Shown piece by piece: positions 1 to 9,139 of a DNA stretch of 23,180 nt (positions are counted from its first letter, which is position 1; every line of letters starts with the position of its first letter). The DNA is taken from the NCBI GenBank assembly GCA_947470885.1, contig CANIXE010000005.1, positions 1-23,180 of the forward strand, given 5' to 3'. This stretch comes from Planctomycetota bacterium (GTDB lineage Bacteria; Planctomycetota; UBA11346). The notes below the pieces were generated by a model that was not told the DNA's origin, searched no databases, and saw nothing but the letters and a program-made list of their open reading frames with translations. Both the position numbers and the translations under genes were made by a program.

Positions 1-744
1 CATTGGCTCAACCAGGTTGTTGAGAGCGGCCACGCGGGCAGCCTCGGCCGCAGCCGCTTCGTCGGCGGCCTTCTTGGCCGCAGCTTCGGCGGCCGCCTTT
101 TCAGCGGCAACCTTTTCAGCGGCCGCTTTGGCCGCGGCTTCCTGAGCGGCCTTTTCAGCGGCCGCCTTGTCAGCAGCGGCCTTGGCCACGGCTTCCTGGG
201 CAGCCCTTTCCGCGGCAGCCTTGGCCGCGGCTTCCTGGGCTTCCTGGGCTTCCTTCTGGGCCTTCTCACGGGCCAAAGCTTCTTCCTGGGCCTTCTTGGC
301 CGCAGCTTCCTCGGCGGCCTTCATTGCGGCAGCTTCCTCAGCGGCCTTGGCCGCAGCTTCCTTGGCAGCCTTTTCCGCGGCAGCTTTTTCAGCAGCCGCC
401 TTGCGGGCCGCCTCAGCCTCGGCGGCCTTCTTGGCGGCGGCTTCGGCTTCGGCCTTCTTGGCCGCCGCCTCAGCTTCGGCCTTGGCGGCCGCTTCGTCTG
501 CTGCCTTCTTGGCGGCCGCAGCAGCTGCAGCGGCTTCGGCATCAGCCTTGGCTTTCGCTTCGGCATCGGCCTTGGCTTTCGCTTCAGCATCAGCCTTAGC
601 CTTCGCTTCGCTTTCCTTCTGCTTCTGGGCAGCGATTGCGGCGTCCGCCTCGGCCTTCTTCTTCGCTTCGTCCTCGCCGCAGCCGCCCAAGATAAGGGCG
701 CCGGCAATGGCAACGGTGGCGAGCAGGGTGGGAATACGGGCCAT
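1..744 (-). CDS. Ala/Lys/Glu-rich coiled-coil lipoprotein (3' end missing)
   Basis: A continuous frame of 248 codons runs from an ATG at 744 off the left edge, so the C-terminus is not seen. The start is supported by GGAGG at 750-754. Residues 1-22 form a lipoprotein signal peptide: Arg3, a hydrophobic run, then the lipobox Leu-Gly-Gly-Cys ending at Cys22. The +2 residue is Gly, so an outer-membrane destination is the default guess. From about residue 25 onward the protein is almost only Ala, Lys, Glu, Gln and Asp in AAAKKAxEEA-like patterns, predicting one very long, charged alpha-helix or coiled coil. The composition resembles TolA domain II or periplasmic spacer proteins, but no family can be assigned without the missing C-terminus. 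A structural role spanning the periplasm is inference. It lies downstream of cdsA on the same strand, 93 nt away. Confidence 0.82.
   Translation of the reverse strand, partial: MARIPTLLATVAIAGALILGGCGEDEAKKKAEADAAIAAQKQKESEAKAKADAEAKAKADAEAKAKADAEAAAAAAAAKKAADEAAAKAEAEAAAKKAEAEAAAKKAAEAEAARKAAAEKAAAEKAAKEAAAKAAEEAAAMKAAEEAAAKKAQEEALAREKAQKEAQEAQEAAAKAAAERAAQEAVAKAAADKAAAEKAAQEAAAKAAAEKVAAEKAAAEAAAKKAADEAAAAEAARVAALNNLVEPM
541..610 (-). repeat. 24-bp tandem repeat inside the coiled-coil lipoprotein gene
   Basis: Almost three copies of a 24-bp unit lie at 541-564, 565-588 and 589-610, differing at only a few positions, mostly third codon positions. On the minus strand each copy encodes Lys-Ala-Asp-Ala-Glu-Ala-Lys-Ala or its rotation. 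The near-identity at DNA level, within a gene whose remainder repeats only at protein level, suggests recent tandem duplication. The unit is a multiple of three, so copy-number change would keep the reading frame. Confidence 0.8.
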
Positions 745-837
745 AAGTACCTCCAAAATGGTTCTGGGGTGTATCAATCGGTTCTCCGCTGTCCACTGGC
801 CAAGACCGCCGCGACAATCACCGCTTTCAGCACTATT

Positions 838-1722
838 TCAGAGGACAAAGGCCAACAACAGGGCCACCGGGGCGGCGATGACCAGGGCATCCAGGATGTC
901 CAGGATGCCGCCAAAGCCGGGCATGGAGGAACCGCTGTCTTTCATTGCTGCCGATCGCTTCATGGCGCTTTCCGCCAGGTCACCCAGCACTCCCAGAGGA
1001 CCAAGGACCAGGCCCCAGACCGCCGGCTGCCACCAACCCTGAAAGGGGCCATGACCCAACTGCTGGGCGCATAGCCACGAGAACAGGTAACTGCCACCGA
1101 TCGACCCAACGAATGAACAGGCGAAACCCTCCCACGTCTTTCCGGGGCTGATTCTTGGACACATCTTATTACGGCCAAATGTTTTGCCGCCGAAAAACGC
1201 TGCAATATCCCCCATTTTGACCGTCGCCAGGAAGACAATGACCAACGCCCCTCCCCGGAGAACCTGGCCACCTTCGCCGCCATAATAGGCTGCAGGGACC
1301 CGCTGATCCGCCAAGTGCAGCAGGAGATTCAAGGGCAAGCCGACATAGAGGATACCTAGGATGCCCGCACCGATATGGGCGAAGAATCCTTCCACAGCCC
1401 GGATGAACAGCTGTTCCACCAACAGCCAGCCAAGGCCAATTCCCACCAGAATGGCCAGCCAGGGGATGCCTGGTAACTGTTGCGCAAGGGTGGGTTCGGC
1501 GATCACGGACAAGGTCGTCAGACCAACTGGGGCCCAATTCAACCCCGGAGCACCTGTCCTGGCCAAACGGAGGTATTCCCGACTGGCCAAGGCACCGATG
1601 AGCAGACAAAGCACCACCGCGCCCTGATGGGTGCCCCGGATCAGGTCACTGGTCAAGGCCCCGATCACCACCCCGGCCAAAAGAACGCCGAAAAGGAGTC
1701 GGTTGCGCAGTTCGATCGTCAT
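838..1722 (-). CDS. cdsA: Phosphatidate cytidylyltransferase (CDP-diglyceride synthase)
   Basis: This integral membrane enzyme (294 aa) makes CDP-diacylglycerol from CTP and phosphatidic acid, the entry to phosphatidylglycerol, phosphatidylethanolamine and cardiolipin. Hydrophobic segments run along most of the length. The family core is present: Lys169-Met-Gly-Asp172 with Phe-Gly-Gly-Lys-Thr-Phe-Gly after it, Ile-Ser-Pro-Gly-Lys-Thr-Trp-Glu-Gly at 191-199, then Gly-Asp-Leu-Ala-Glu-Ser near 247-252, Met-Lys-Arg at 254-256 and Lys261-Asp262. The C-terminal signature is altered: Pro-Gly-Phe-Gly-Gly at 268-272 replaces Pro-Gly-His-Gly-Gly, and Leu-Asp-Ile-Leu-Asp replaces Leu-Asp-Arg-x-Asp. I take this as a lineage variant, not loss of function, because the acidic and lysine residues are kept. 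The start at 1722 has no obvious Shine-Dalgarno. It diverges from guaB with 95 nt between the two starts. Confidence 0.93.
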   Translation of the reverse strand: MTIELRNRLLFGVLLAGVVIGALTSDLIRGTHQGAVVLCLLIGALASREYLRLARTGAPGLNWAPVGLTTLSVIAEPTLAQQLPGIPWLAILVGIGLGWLLVEQLFIRAVEGFFAHIGAGILGILYVGLPLNLLLHLADQRVPAAYYGGEGGQVLRGGALVIVFLATVKMGDIAAFFGGKTFGRNKMCPRISPGKTWEGFACSFVGSIGGSYLFSWLCAQQLGHGPFQGWWQPAVWGLVLGPLGVLGDLAESAMKRSAAMKDSGSSMPGFGGILDILDALVIAAPVALLLAFVL

Positions 1723-1737
1723 AAGGGGCAGCAGCCT

Positions 1738-1769
1738 AACCCGGGACCAACTGGTGGAAGGGCCGGGTT
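1738..1769. promoter_or_regulatory. Inverted repeat in the cdsA/guaB divergent spacer
   Basis: AACCCGG at 1738-1744 is matched by CCGGGTT at 1763-1769, a perfect 7-bp inverted repeat with an 18-nt spacer. It lies 48 nt before the guaB start and 15 nt before the cdsA start. It could be an operator or a leader hairpin for guaBA, or chance in GC-rich DNA. I saw no promoter boxes I would defend and no recognisable riboswitch. Confidence 0.25.
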
Positions 1770-1817
1770 GCCCACGGTGAATGCTCCATATCGTCCAGGT
1801 TTCCCCAGAGGTGCGAC

Positions 1818-3269
1818 ATGGCGACGATCCTCCCCGATGAAGGCCTGACCTTCGACGATCTGCTGCTGATCCCGAATCGCAGCGAGGTCGTGCCCAAGGA
1901 CACTGATGTCTCGATCCAGCTCACCAAGCGGATCCGCCTGAACATCCCGGTCCTGTCCTCGGCGATGGACACCGTCACCGAACACAAGCTGGCCATCGCC
2001 CTCGCCCAAATGGGCGGCATGGGGATCATCCATAAGAATCTGACTGCTGCGGACCAGGCCCTTGAGGTTGAAAAGGTCAAGCGTAGCGAAAATGGGGTGA
2101 TCACCGATCCCCAGACCCTGCCCGCCAGCGCCTCGGTGAAGGACGCCATCAATCTGATGGAGCGCCACCACATCAGCGGCATTCCCGTCCTGGATGGCAA
2201 AATAGTCGTCGGCATCGTCACCCGACGTGACCTCAAGTACCACCGCAAGCCGGAAACCCCCATCACTGAAGTAATGACCAAGGAACTGGTCACCGCCCCG
2301 CCCAAGGTCAGCCTGGCCGAAGCCAAGCAGCTCCTCTACAAGGCGAAGATCGAAAAACTGATCCTGGTGGATGCCAAAGGTGCCCTGGTGGGCCTGATCA
2401 CCATCAAGGATCTGGAACGCCAGGAGCAATACCCCCAGGCATGCAAGGATGCCCGAGGCCGCCTGCGGGTTGGCGCCGCCGTGGGCGTGGGTGATGTCGC
2501 CCGGGTGGATGCCCTGGTGAAGGCCGGAGTCGACGTCATCGTCGTCGATTCGGCCCACGGTCATTCCAAGAACGTGATCGAGACGGTGAAGGCCATCAAG
2601 AAGGCCCACGATATCGACGTCATCGCTGGCAACATCGCCACCGAGGCCGCCGCCATCGACCTGATCAAGGCTGGGGCAGATGCGATCAAGGTTGGCATCG
2701 GTCCCGGTTCGATCTGCACCACCCGGGTGGTCGCCGGCGTCGGCGTCCCCCAGATCACCGCGGTGATCAATGCCTCCAAGGCCGCCAACAAGGCTGGCAT
2801 CCCGGTGATCGCCGATGGTGGCATCAAATATTCCGGCGATGTCGCCAAGGTCCTCGCCGTCGGCGCCAATGTCGTAATGCTGGGCAGCATCCTCGCCGGC
2901 TGCGATGAGTCCCCAGGTGAAATGATCATCTACCAGGGCCGGCAGTTCAAAGTCTACCGGGGCATGGGCTCCATCGGCGCCATGCAAAAGGGTAGCGCCG
3001 ACCGCTATTTCCAAGATGGCGAGAAAAGCCCGGACAAGCTGGTGGCCGAAGGCATCGAAGGCATGGTTCCGTCAAAGGGTCCGCTTTCCACCGTCGTGTT
3101 CCAAATGGTGGGCGGCCTCAAGGCCAGCCTGGGCTACTGCGGAGCCAAGGACATTCCGACCCTGCAAAAAGTGGCGGTCCTCCAGCGGATGACCAATGCC
3201 GGGTTGCGCGAGTCGCACCCCCATGACGTGAAGATCACTAAAGAAGCCCCCAACTACCGCCCGGAATAA
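1818..3269 (+). CDS. guaB: Inosine-5'-monophosphate dehydrogenase
   Basis: GuaB oxidises IMP to XMP with NAD+, the committed step of GMP synthesis. The protein is 483 aa, close to the usual 485-490. The TIM-barrel starts at Leu-Thr-Phe-Asp-Asp-Leu-Leu-Leu (10-17). Two CBS domains, about residues 96-150 and 155-205, are inserted as is usual. The catalytic loop Gly-Pro-Gly-Ser-Ile-Cys-Thr-Thr places the nucleophile at Cys300. The flap Arg-Tyr dyad is Arg396-Tyr397 in SADRYFQ. The C-terminus ends in the familiar ESHPHDV...EAPNY pattern. One difference: the EGxEGRVxYKG segment of many bacterial enzymes reads EGIEGMVPSKG here (411-421), outside the catalytic residues. The ATG is preceded by AGAGGTG. 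guaA follows 3 nt after the stop, so the two form a guaBA operon. Confidence 0.97.
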   Translation: MATILPDEGLTFDDLLLIPNRSEVVPKDTDVSIQLTKRIRLNIPVLSSAMDTVTEHKLAIALAQMGGMGIIHKNLTAADQALEVEKVKRSENGVITDPQTLPASASVKDAINLMERHHISGIPVLDGKIVVGIVTRRDLKYHRKPETPITEVMTKELVTAPPKVSLAEAKQLLYKAKIEKLILVDAKGALVGLITIKDLERQEQYPQACKDARGRLRVGAAVGVGDVARVDALVKAGVDVIVVDSAHGHSKNVIETVKAIKKAHDIDVIAGNIATEAAAIDLIKAGADAIKVGIGPGSICTTRVVAGVGVPQITAVINASKAANKAGIPVIADGGIKYSGDVAKVLAVGANVVMLGSILAGCDESPGEMIIYQGRQFKVYRGMGSIGAMQKGSADRYFQDGEKSPDKLVAEGIEGMVPSKGPLSTVVFQMVGGLKASLGYCGAKDIPTLQKVAVLQRMTNAGLRESHPHDVKITKEAPNYRPE

Positions 3270-3272
3270 CAC

Positions 3273-4820
<1,548 letters not shown>

Positions 4821-4848
4821 GGGGAATGCCTCATCGATGATGGGGATC

Positions 4849-4878
4849 GGGGCAGGTTTTACCTGCCCCTTTTCTTTT
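4849..4878 (+). terminator. Intrinsic terminator of guaBA
   Basis: GGGGCAGGT at 4849-4857 pairs perfectly with ACCTGCCCC at 4861-4869 across a TTT loop, giving a 9-bp GC-rich stem. It is followed at once by TTTTCTTTT (4870-4878). This is a textbook rho-independent terminator and separates guaBA from glk. Confidence 0.93.
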
Positions 4879-4950
4879 AGTCTCTACTTCCCTGATTGTG
4901 ATTCGAGCGATCTACAAACGATCCCCGGCCCCTACGCCAGGATCAAGACC

Positions 4951-5943
4951 ATGACAGATTTCATTCTCGCCGGCGATATCGGCGGCACCAAGGCCCATTT
5001 CATCCTCACCACGGTGGATGGCGATCCCCGGCGGCCGTTGTACGAAACCAGAATGCCAGCCGCCGACAGCGTTTCTTGCGAGGAACTGGTGGGTCGATTC
5101 CTGGCGGAAGCGAAAGTCACGCCCCGCTGGATTGGTCTGGGCATCCCAGGACCGGTGATCAATGGCCGAGTCAAACCGACTAATCTGCCTTGGGAAGCGA
5201 ATCAGGATATCGTTGCCCAGGCCGCTGGCGCCCATCGGGTGGTGTTCGTCAACGATCTGGTGGCAACCACCCTGGGGGTACCGTTCCTTCGGGCCGATGA
5301 ACAGGTGCTCCTCGCCGAAGGTAATGCCGACGAAGGTCCGGTGGCGGTCATCGCTCCAGGAACCGGTCTTGGTGAGGCGTTTTTACTTCGCCGGGGGAAC
5401 CGCTGGGAAGCCCACGCCAGCGAAGCGGGACATGCCGATTTCGCACCCCGGGGCGATCGCCAGCGGAGAATCCATGGGTTTCTTGAAGGAGAGTTGAGCC
5501 AGGTCAGCCTGGAAAATGTCGCCAGCGGCCGGGGTATTCCCAATCTGTGGAAAGCCCTGGGGGCTGAGGGCTTGACCGATGATCTTACGATCGAACAAGC
5601 CATTCTCGCTGCTCTCGACCAGACTCCGGTGATCATGGCCGCTGCCCAATCGCCGTCGACAAATCCCCGATCGGCGGCTGTGGCCGAGACTTTGGCCCTG
5701 ATCCTCGCCCAGGAGGCAGGAAATGCAGCTTTGCGACTTCTGGCCACCGGAGGCGTGGTGCTGGCTGGTGGGGTGACTCCCCGGATCATCGACTGGCTAC
5801 GGCAACCCGCGGTGATCAGCGCATTCCGGAAAAATCCCGCCCTGGGTGGCTTTTTAGGCAAGATTCCCTTGAAAGCCTCCCTCAATGGTGGAATCGCGGT
5901 GTTGGGAGCTTGGGCGGCGGCGAAGGATTTGGCCAACGCCTGA
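4951..5943 (+). CDS. glk: Glucokinase
   Basis: Phosphorylates glucose to glucose-6-phosphate with ATP in the cytoplasm. The 330-aa protein matches the E. coli Glk-type family, not the ROK repressor type: phosphate-binding GDIGGTKA at 8-15, PTNLPW at 76-81, catalytic Asp102 in VNDLVAT, GTGLG at 137-141, and sugar-contact Glu158 and His161 in SEAGHADFAP. A longer frame opens at 4837, but its extra N-terminus would be read through the guaBA terminator. The ATG at 4951 places GDIGGT at the normal distance from the N-terminus and has AGGA 8 nt upstream. Glk is probably transcribed alone, since a terminator precedes it and the next gene converges on it. Confidence 0.93.
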   Translation: MTDFILAGDIGGTKAHFILTTVDGDPRRPLYETRMPAADSVSCEELVGRFLAEAKVTPRWIGLGIPGPVINGRVKPTNLPWEANQDIVAQAAGAHRVVFVNDLVATTLGVPFLRADEQVLLAEGNADEGPVAVIAPGTGLGEAFLLRRGNRWEAHASEAGHADFAPRGDRQRRIHGFLEGELSQVSLENVASGRGIPNLWKALGAEGLTDDLTIEQAILAALDQTPVIMAAAQSPSTNPRSAAVAETLALILAQEAGNAALRLLATGGVVLAGGVTPRIIDWLRQPAVISAFRKNPALGGFLGKIPLKASLNGGIAVLGAWAAAKDLANA

Positions 5944-6047
5944 TCCGGTGGATCAACCTTAATAACTCAGTTGAGTTGATCATTTACAGAATCCCGGCTG
6001 TATTTTCATTTTTTTTACCTCGACAGTTATTCACCCAAAAGGGGCGT

Positions 6048-6154
6048 CTGGAAACGCACGTGGTGCACAGAGGCAAGGCGCTTCAAGCCGCGGCATGACA
6101 GCGCCATGCGAGGTTTGCAGCAACACAGCAGGTGAGCTCCAATTGCGTTTCCAG
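6048..6154. repeat. 107-nt element bounded by an 11-bp perfect inverted repeat
   Basis: CTGGAAACGCA at 6048-6058 and TGCGTTTCCAG at 6144-6154 are exact reverse complements enclosing 85 nt. Inside, GGCGCT (6077-6082) pairs with AGCGCC (6100-6105) around the palindrome GCCGCGGC (6087-6094); GCATG (6093-6097) and CATGC (6105-6109) offer an alternative hairpin. It sits in the convergent spacer between glk and fcl, ending 2 nt before the fcl stop codon. It may be a structured RNA, a bidirectional terminator-like fold, or a small non-autonomous repeat. No T-tract follows on either strand within the expected distance. Confidence 0.5.
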
Positions 6155-6156
6155 GA

Positions 6157-7128
6157 TCAAGGCTTGCCGAGGAAGCGCTGACGGTCGACCTTGAGAAAAT
6201 AGTCGTAAGTCCGGCGGATGCCTTCCTCCAAAGAAGTGGTCATCTTCCATCCCAGTGACCCGAGAAGACTGGTGTCTAACAGCTTCCGGGGTGTACCATC
6301 CGGCTTGCTGGGGTCCCAACGTAATTCCCCCTGATGCCCGGTGACCCGCTGGATGATCAAGGCCAGGTCGCGGATCGACACCTCAAGACCAGAACCAACA
6401 TTATAGAGATCCAGGGGCGCTGCCCCGGCGGGAACCTTTTCCATTAGAAAACAACACGCATCCGCGAGATCATCGACGTAGAGGAATTCCCGAAGAGCGG
6501 AACCTGTACCCCACATCTGCACTGGCGCATTTCCGGCTTCCTTGGCCTCATGAAATTTACGGAGCAGGGCCGGCAGCACATGGGAACTATTAAGATCGTA
6601 ATTGTCCCCAGGACCGTACAGGTTGGTCGGCATAGCGGACAACCATCCGGTGCCATATTGGCGATTGTAGTTTTCTATTAACTTAACCCCAGCGATCTTA
6701 GCGATGGCATAAGGTTCGTTCGTCGGTTCCAAGGCGCTGGTAAGCAGATGCTCCTCCTTCATCGGCTGGGGACATAGCCGGGGATAAATGCAGCTGGATC
6801 CCAAAAATAACAGCTTCTTGGTGCCGTTCACCCGTGCCGCCTCGATGATATTGAGGGCGGTGGCAAGGTTCTGATAAATGAATTCTGCACGATAGGTATT
6901 GTTAGCCTGAATTCCCCCGACTCGAGCGGCCGCCAAGTACACATAAACAGGTTTGTGCTCGGCGAAGAAACGTTCCACCTGGTCCTGACGAAGCAGGTCC
7001 AGTTCTTGTCGGGTACGCAGTAGTAGATTGGTATATCCCCGGGCCTTGAGGGCACGGACGATGGCGGAGCCCACCAATCCACGGTGTCCGGCGACGTACA
7101 CAGAAGCTTGGAAATCGGGCTGACTCAT
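6157..7128 (-). CDS. fcl: GDP-L-fucose synthase (GDP-4-keto-6-deoxymannose epimerase/reductase)
   Basis: This NADPH-dependent enzyme turns GDP-4-keto-6-deoxy-D-mannose into GDP-L-fucose for surface glycans. The 323-aa protein is a short-chain dehydrogenase of the extended epimerase type. Its nucleotide-binding loop is GHRGLVGS at 14-21, the catalytic serine lies in SSCIYP (111-116), and Tyr140 and Lys144 form the YxxxK pair in NEPYAIAK. The family-typical PTNLYGPGDNYD and the HVLPALLRKFHEAK stretch follow. GAGGAG lies about 7 nt upstream of the ATG, so the start is secure. No GDP-mannose dehydratase or glycosyltransferase is in the window, so the pathway partners must be elsewhere. Base composition is clearly less GC-rich than guaA or the bat genes, which hints at a different history. 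Confidence 0.96.
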   Translation of the reverse strand: MSQPDFQASVYVAGHRGLVGSAIVRALKARGYTNLLLRTRQELDLLRQDQVERFFAEHKPVYVYLAAARVGGIQANNTYRAEFIYQNLATALNIIEAARVNGTKKLLFLGSSCIYPRLCPQPMKEEHLLTSALEPTNEPYAIAKIAGVKLIENYNRQYGTGWLSAMPTNLYGPGDNYDLNSSHVLPALLRKFHEAKEAGNAPVQMWGTGSALREFLYVDDLADACCFLMEKVPAGAAPLDLYNVGSGLEVSIRDLALIIQRVTGHQGELRWDPSKPDGTPRKLLDTSLLGSLGWKMTTSLEEGIRRTYDYFLKVDRQRFLGKP

Positions 7129-7221
7129 GGGAAACTCCTCTGGGTTAGGGGATATTAGGTCATTTAACCGTGACGCCAGTCAAGGTCGTCGGCTACATGG
7201 AATTTCGGATTTTCCCTGAAA

Positions 7222-7746
7222 TTATGGTTCAAATCTAACTTCTTGGGAATCCATGATATGACCAGAACCTTGCCATTTTGGGATATCATCACCTTCCGGA
7301 TGAGGTTTCATCCGTCGCCGTAGTCCCATCTTCCGGGGAATATCACCAGAACGGGTTAAAACCAGTTTATCTGGACCACGGGGACCAACAGGACCCGCCC
7401 GACGATCCCGTTCCCAATTCCGTTGCTCGATGACCTGACGTTCGACGGCTGCAGATTCTGTTTGTTCACTCCCGGAGACATTCAAAAGCTTGGAGTTTAA
7501 ATCATCTATATTTCCTTGGCCAATAGCCCCAGGATGGTCCCGGAGCACCTGATCAAGGCTAACTCCATCAATAGATCCGGAATCCCCAAATTGGGCTCCA
7601 GAGGTATTGCCTACGATCTGATCCAGGAATGTACCCGGATCTCGCACTCCATTGGCACAACCACCAAGAACCAACGTCACCATGGCCACCAGGACCACAG
7701 GCCAGGTCTTCACCGGATTCCAGCACGTTCTATTACCTGGATCCAT
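7222..7746 (-). CDS. Small hypothetical lipoprotein
   Basis: I do not recognise a family. From the ATG at 7746 the product is 174 aa with a hydrophobic stretch at about 16-27 and lipobox Leu-Gly-Gly-Cys ending at Cys30. The N-terminal region before the hydrophobic core is rather long and not strongly basic. A TTG at 7779 would add 11 residues. Neither start has a convincing Shine-Dalgarno. After the lipid anchor the chain is polar, with an Asp/Gly/Ser-rich first part and an Arg/Pro-rich C-terminal half (ERDRRAGPVGPRGP, GLRRRMKPHPEGDD), probably largely disordered. It lies upstream of fcl on the same strand, 93 nt away, and diverges from dnaN. Its composition is similar to that of fcl. Confidence 0.65.
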   Translation of the reverse strand: MDPGNRTCWNPVKTWPVVLVAMVTLVLGGCANGVRDPGTFLDQIVGNTSGAQFGDSGSIDGVSLDQVLRDHPGAIGQGNIDDLNSKLLNVSGSEQTESAAVERQVIEQRNWERDRRAGPVGPRGPDKLVLTRSGDIPRKMGLRRRMKPHPEGDDIPKWQGSGHIMDSQEVRFEP

Positions 7747-7990
7747 GGCCACAGGATCTGGCGGTGGAGAACCTGTCAAAACAATGGTCAGATCTTGGTG
7801 TGAAGGCGTGCATGGCGGTTAAAAGTCATCCCAGATACCGACCAAGATACCGACTCCTGCCTATCCCTGGCGGGTCCTGACAGGTCTACTGAAGCAGCTT
7901 CTGACACCCTAAATCCTTTATCTGCAATAAGGTGCCAGTTTTTATCCTATTTTGACAGAGCTGACGGAGATGATAAAGACTTCTATCTTT

Positions 7991-9139
7991 ATGACTTCAT
8001 CACTTCATCTCAGAGCCGACCGTGAACATCTCCTGAGCGCCATCAGTGCTGCTGATGCCGTGGTACCATCGACGGCTTCGAAGCCGATCCTGACCAACCT
8101 TCAGCTGGATGCGAAGGCCACCCACATCGAGATCACCGCCTCAGATGGCCAGGTAGGCTTGCGGAGCTTGGTGCGCAAGGTGGAGATCCTTGGTCAGGGC
8201 CAAGTGGTGGTGAACTCTCGACAACTCGTGAGCATCCTGCGAGAAAGCCAATCCGCCACCGTGGAATTGCATCACCAAGGGGGAGGTGAACAGAGCCAAC
8301 TGGCAATTCGTCTGGCTGATGGCGATTATCAGGTGCCCGCGGTGGTGGGTGAAGCCTTTCCCTCGGTGTCTTTTTTCCCTACGGATGTCGTTCCCTTTCA
8401 TGTTCAGGGTAAGCGACTTGCCGAAATGCTGCGTAAAACCACCTTTGCCATGGATAAGGAACGGACCAGTCCCACGTTGTCCGGTTTGTCCCTGACTGTT
8501 GGCAATGGTGAATTGATTTTAGCCGCCACGGACGGTAAAGTCCTGGCTGAAACCGTGGAACATGGGGAAAATCTCCGTCTTGCCGCCGAAGGGGAAATCA
8601 TGGCAGTGGTGGTACCGGCTCCTGCCGTGGGCCATCTCCAACGTATCCTTGGTGCTGGTGGCAGTGATAAGGTAGAATTTGCCTTCGCCGGGCGTTTGTT
8701 GTTCCTCCGTTTGGTTGTGGCTGAGGGTTTGCAAGTGGAACTTACCGCCCGTTTGGTGGACGGCACTTTTCCCTCCTACCGGCCGGCCTTGTCCAATGCG
8801 ACCGGGCAAATCGGGTTGACCTTCCATACCGGGCAACTTGCTTCGGCCGTGCGTCGAGTGGCATTGATGACCCAGACCTCCAGCCGCTCGATCATCCTTC
8901 ATATCGATCGGGATACCGCAATCCTCAGCAACATGAATTCCCTTCAGGGTTCAGCCCGAATCCCCATCCCTTGCCAATACCAAGGTCAGGTAACCCGGTA
9001 TGGTCTGAATGCGGATTACCTACAGAATATCCTCAAGGTGTATGAAGGCGAGCACATCGGCATCGAGATTAGTCGGGGTCTGATTATGCGTGAACCCGGG
9101 GTCACTTACCTGGTTATGCCGATCAGTCTGCCAATTTGA
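7991..9139 (+). CDS. dnaN: DNA polymerase III beta subunit (sliding clamp)
   Basis: The ring-shaped clamp tethers DNA polymerase III to DNA. From the chosen ATG the product is 382 aa, against about 366 in E. coli. The N-terminus LRADREHLL aligns with the REHLL of E. coli DnaN, and the C-terminus MREPGVTYLVMPI matches the family's terminal YxVMPxxL pattern. Three clamp domains fit the length. The frame is open further upstream to a TTG at 7952 and an ATG at 7970; I prefer 7991 because it gives the family-normal N-terminus, although none of the three has a good ribosome site. dnaN is usually next to dnaA and recF; here its downstream partner is cca, with overlapping stop and start. The roughly 210-nt divergent spacer upstream is AT-richer and presumably holds the promoter. 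Confidence 0.93.
   Translation: MTSSLHLRADREHLLSAISAADAVVPSTASKPILTNLQLDAKATHIEITASDGQVGLRSLVRKVEILGQGQVVVNSRQLVSILRESQSATVELHHQGGGEQSQLAIRLADGDYQVPAVVGEAFPSVSFFPTDVVPFHVQGKRLAEMLRKTTFAMDKERTSPTLSGLSLTVGNGELILAATDGKVLAETVEHGENLRLAAEGEIMAVVVPAPAVGHLQRILGAGGSDKVEFAFAGRLLFLRLVVAEGLQVELTARLVDGTFPSYRPALSNATGQIGLTFHTGQLASAVRRVALMTQTSSRSIILHIDRDTAILSNMNSLQGSARIPIPCQYQGQVTRYGLNADYLQNILKVYEGEHIGIEISRGLIMREPGVTYLVMPISLPI

Noticed and set aside
167..1042. 291-codon plus-strand frame rich in Ala and Ser, and other long frames across 1-744
   Set aside because: It is the antisense reading of the Ala/Lys/Glu-rich lipoprotein gene. The minus-strand frame has a ribosome site, a signal peptide and a lipobox; the plus frame has none of these and runs into cdsA.
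1719..3014. 431-codon minus-strand frame opposite guaB
   Set aside because: Shadow of the GC-rich guaB gene, which is unmistakable by motifs.
5951..5981. GATCAAC/GTTGATC inverted repeat after glk as a terminator
   Set aside because: The 7-bp AT-rich stem has a 17-nt loop, and the T-rich stretch begins about 20 nt beyond it, too far for an intrinsic terminator.
6027..6035. DnaA-box-like TTATTCACC
   Set aside because: Single 8-of-9 match with no cluster of further boxes and no AT-rich unwinding region. A similar lone match, GGTGGATAA, lies at 17780-17788. Neither supports an origin.
7173..7190. TTGACT and TAATAT boxes upstream of fcl as a sigma-70 promoter
   Set aside because: The boxes are 20 bp apart, longer than the accepted 16-18 bp spacing, so I do not annotate them.
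7226..7236. GGTTCAAATCT resembling a tRNA T-loop
   Set aside because: It is the 3' end of the small lipoprotein gene. No acceptor, D or anticodon arms can be built around it.
7833..7854. Direct repeat AGATACCGAC with 12-nt period in the dnaN upstream region
   Set aside because: Only two copies; could be a regulator site but is too short to claim.
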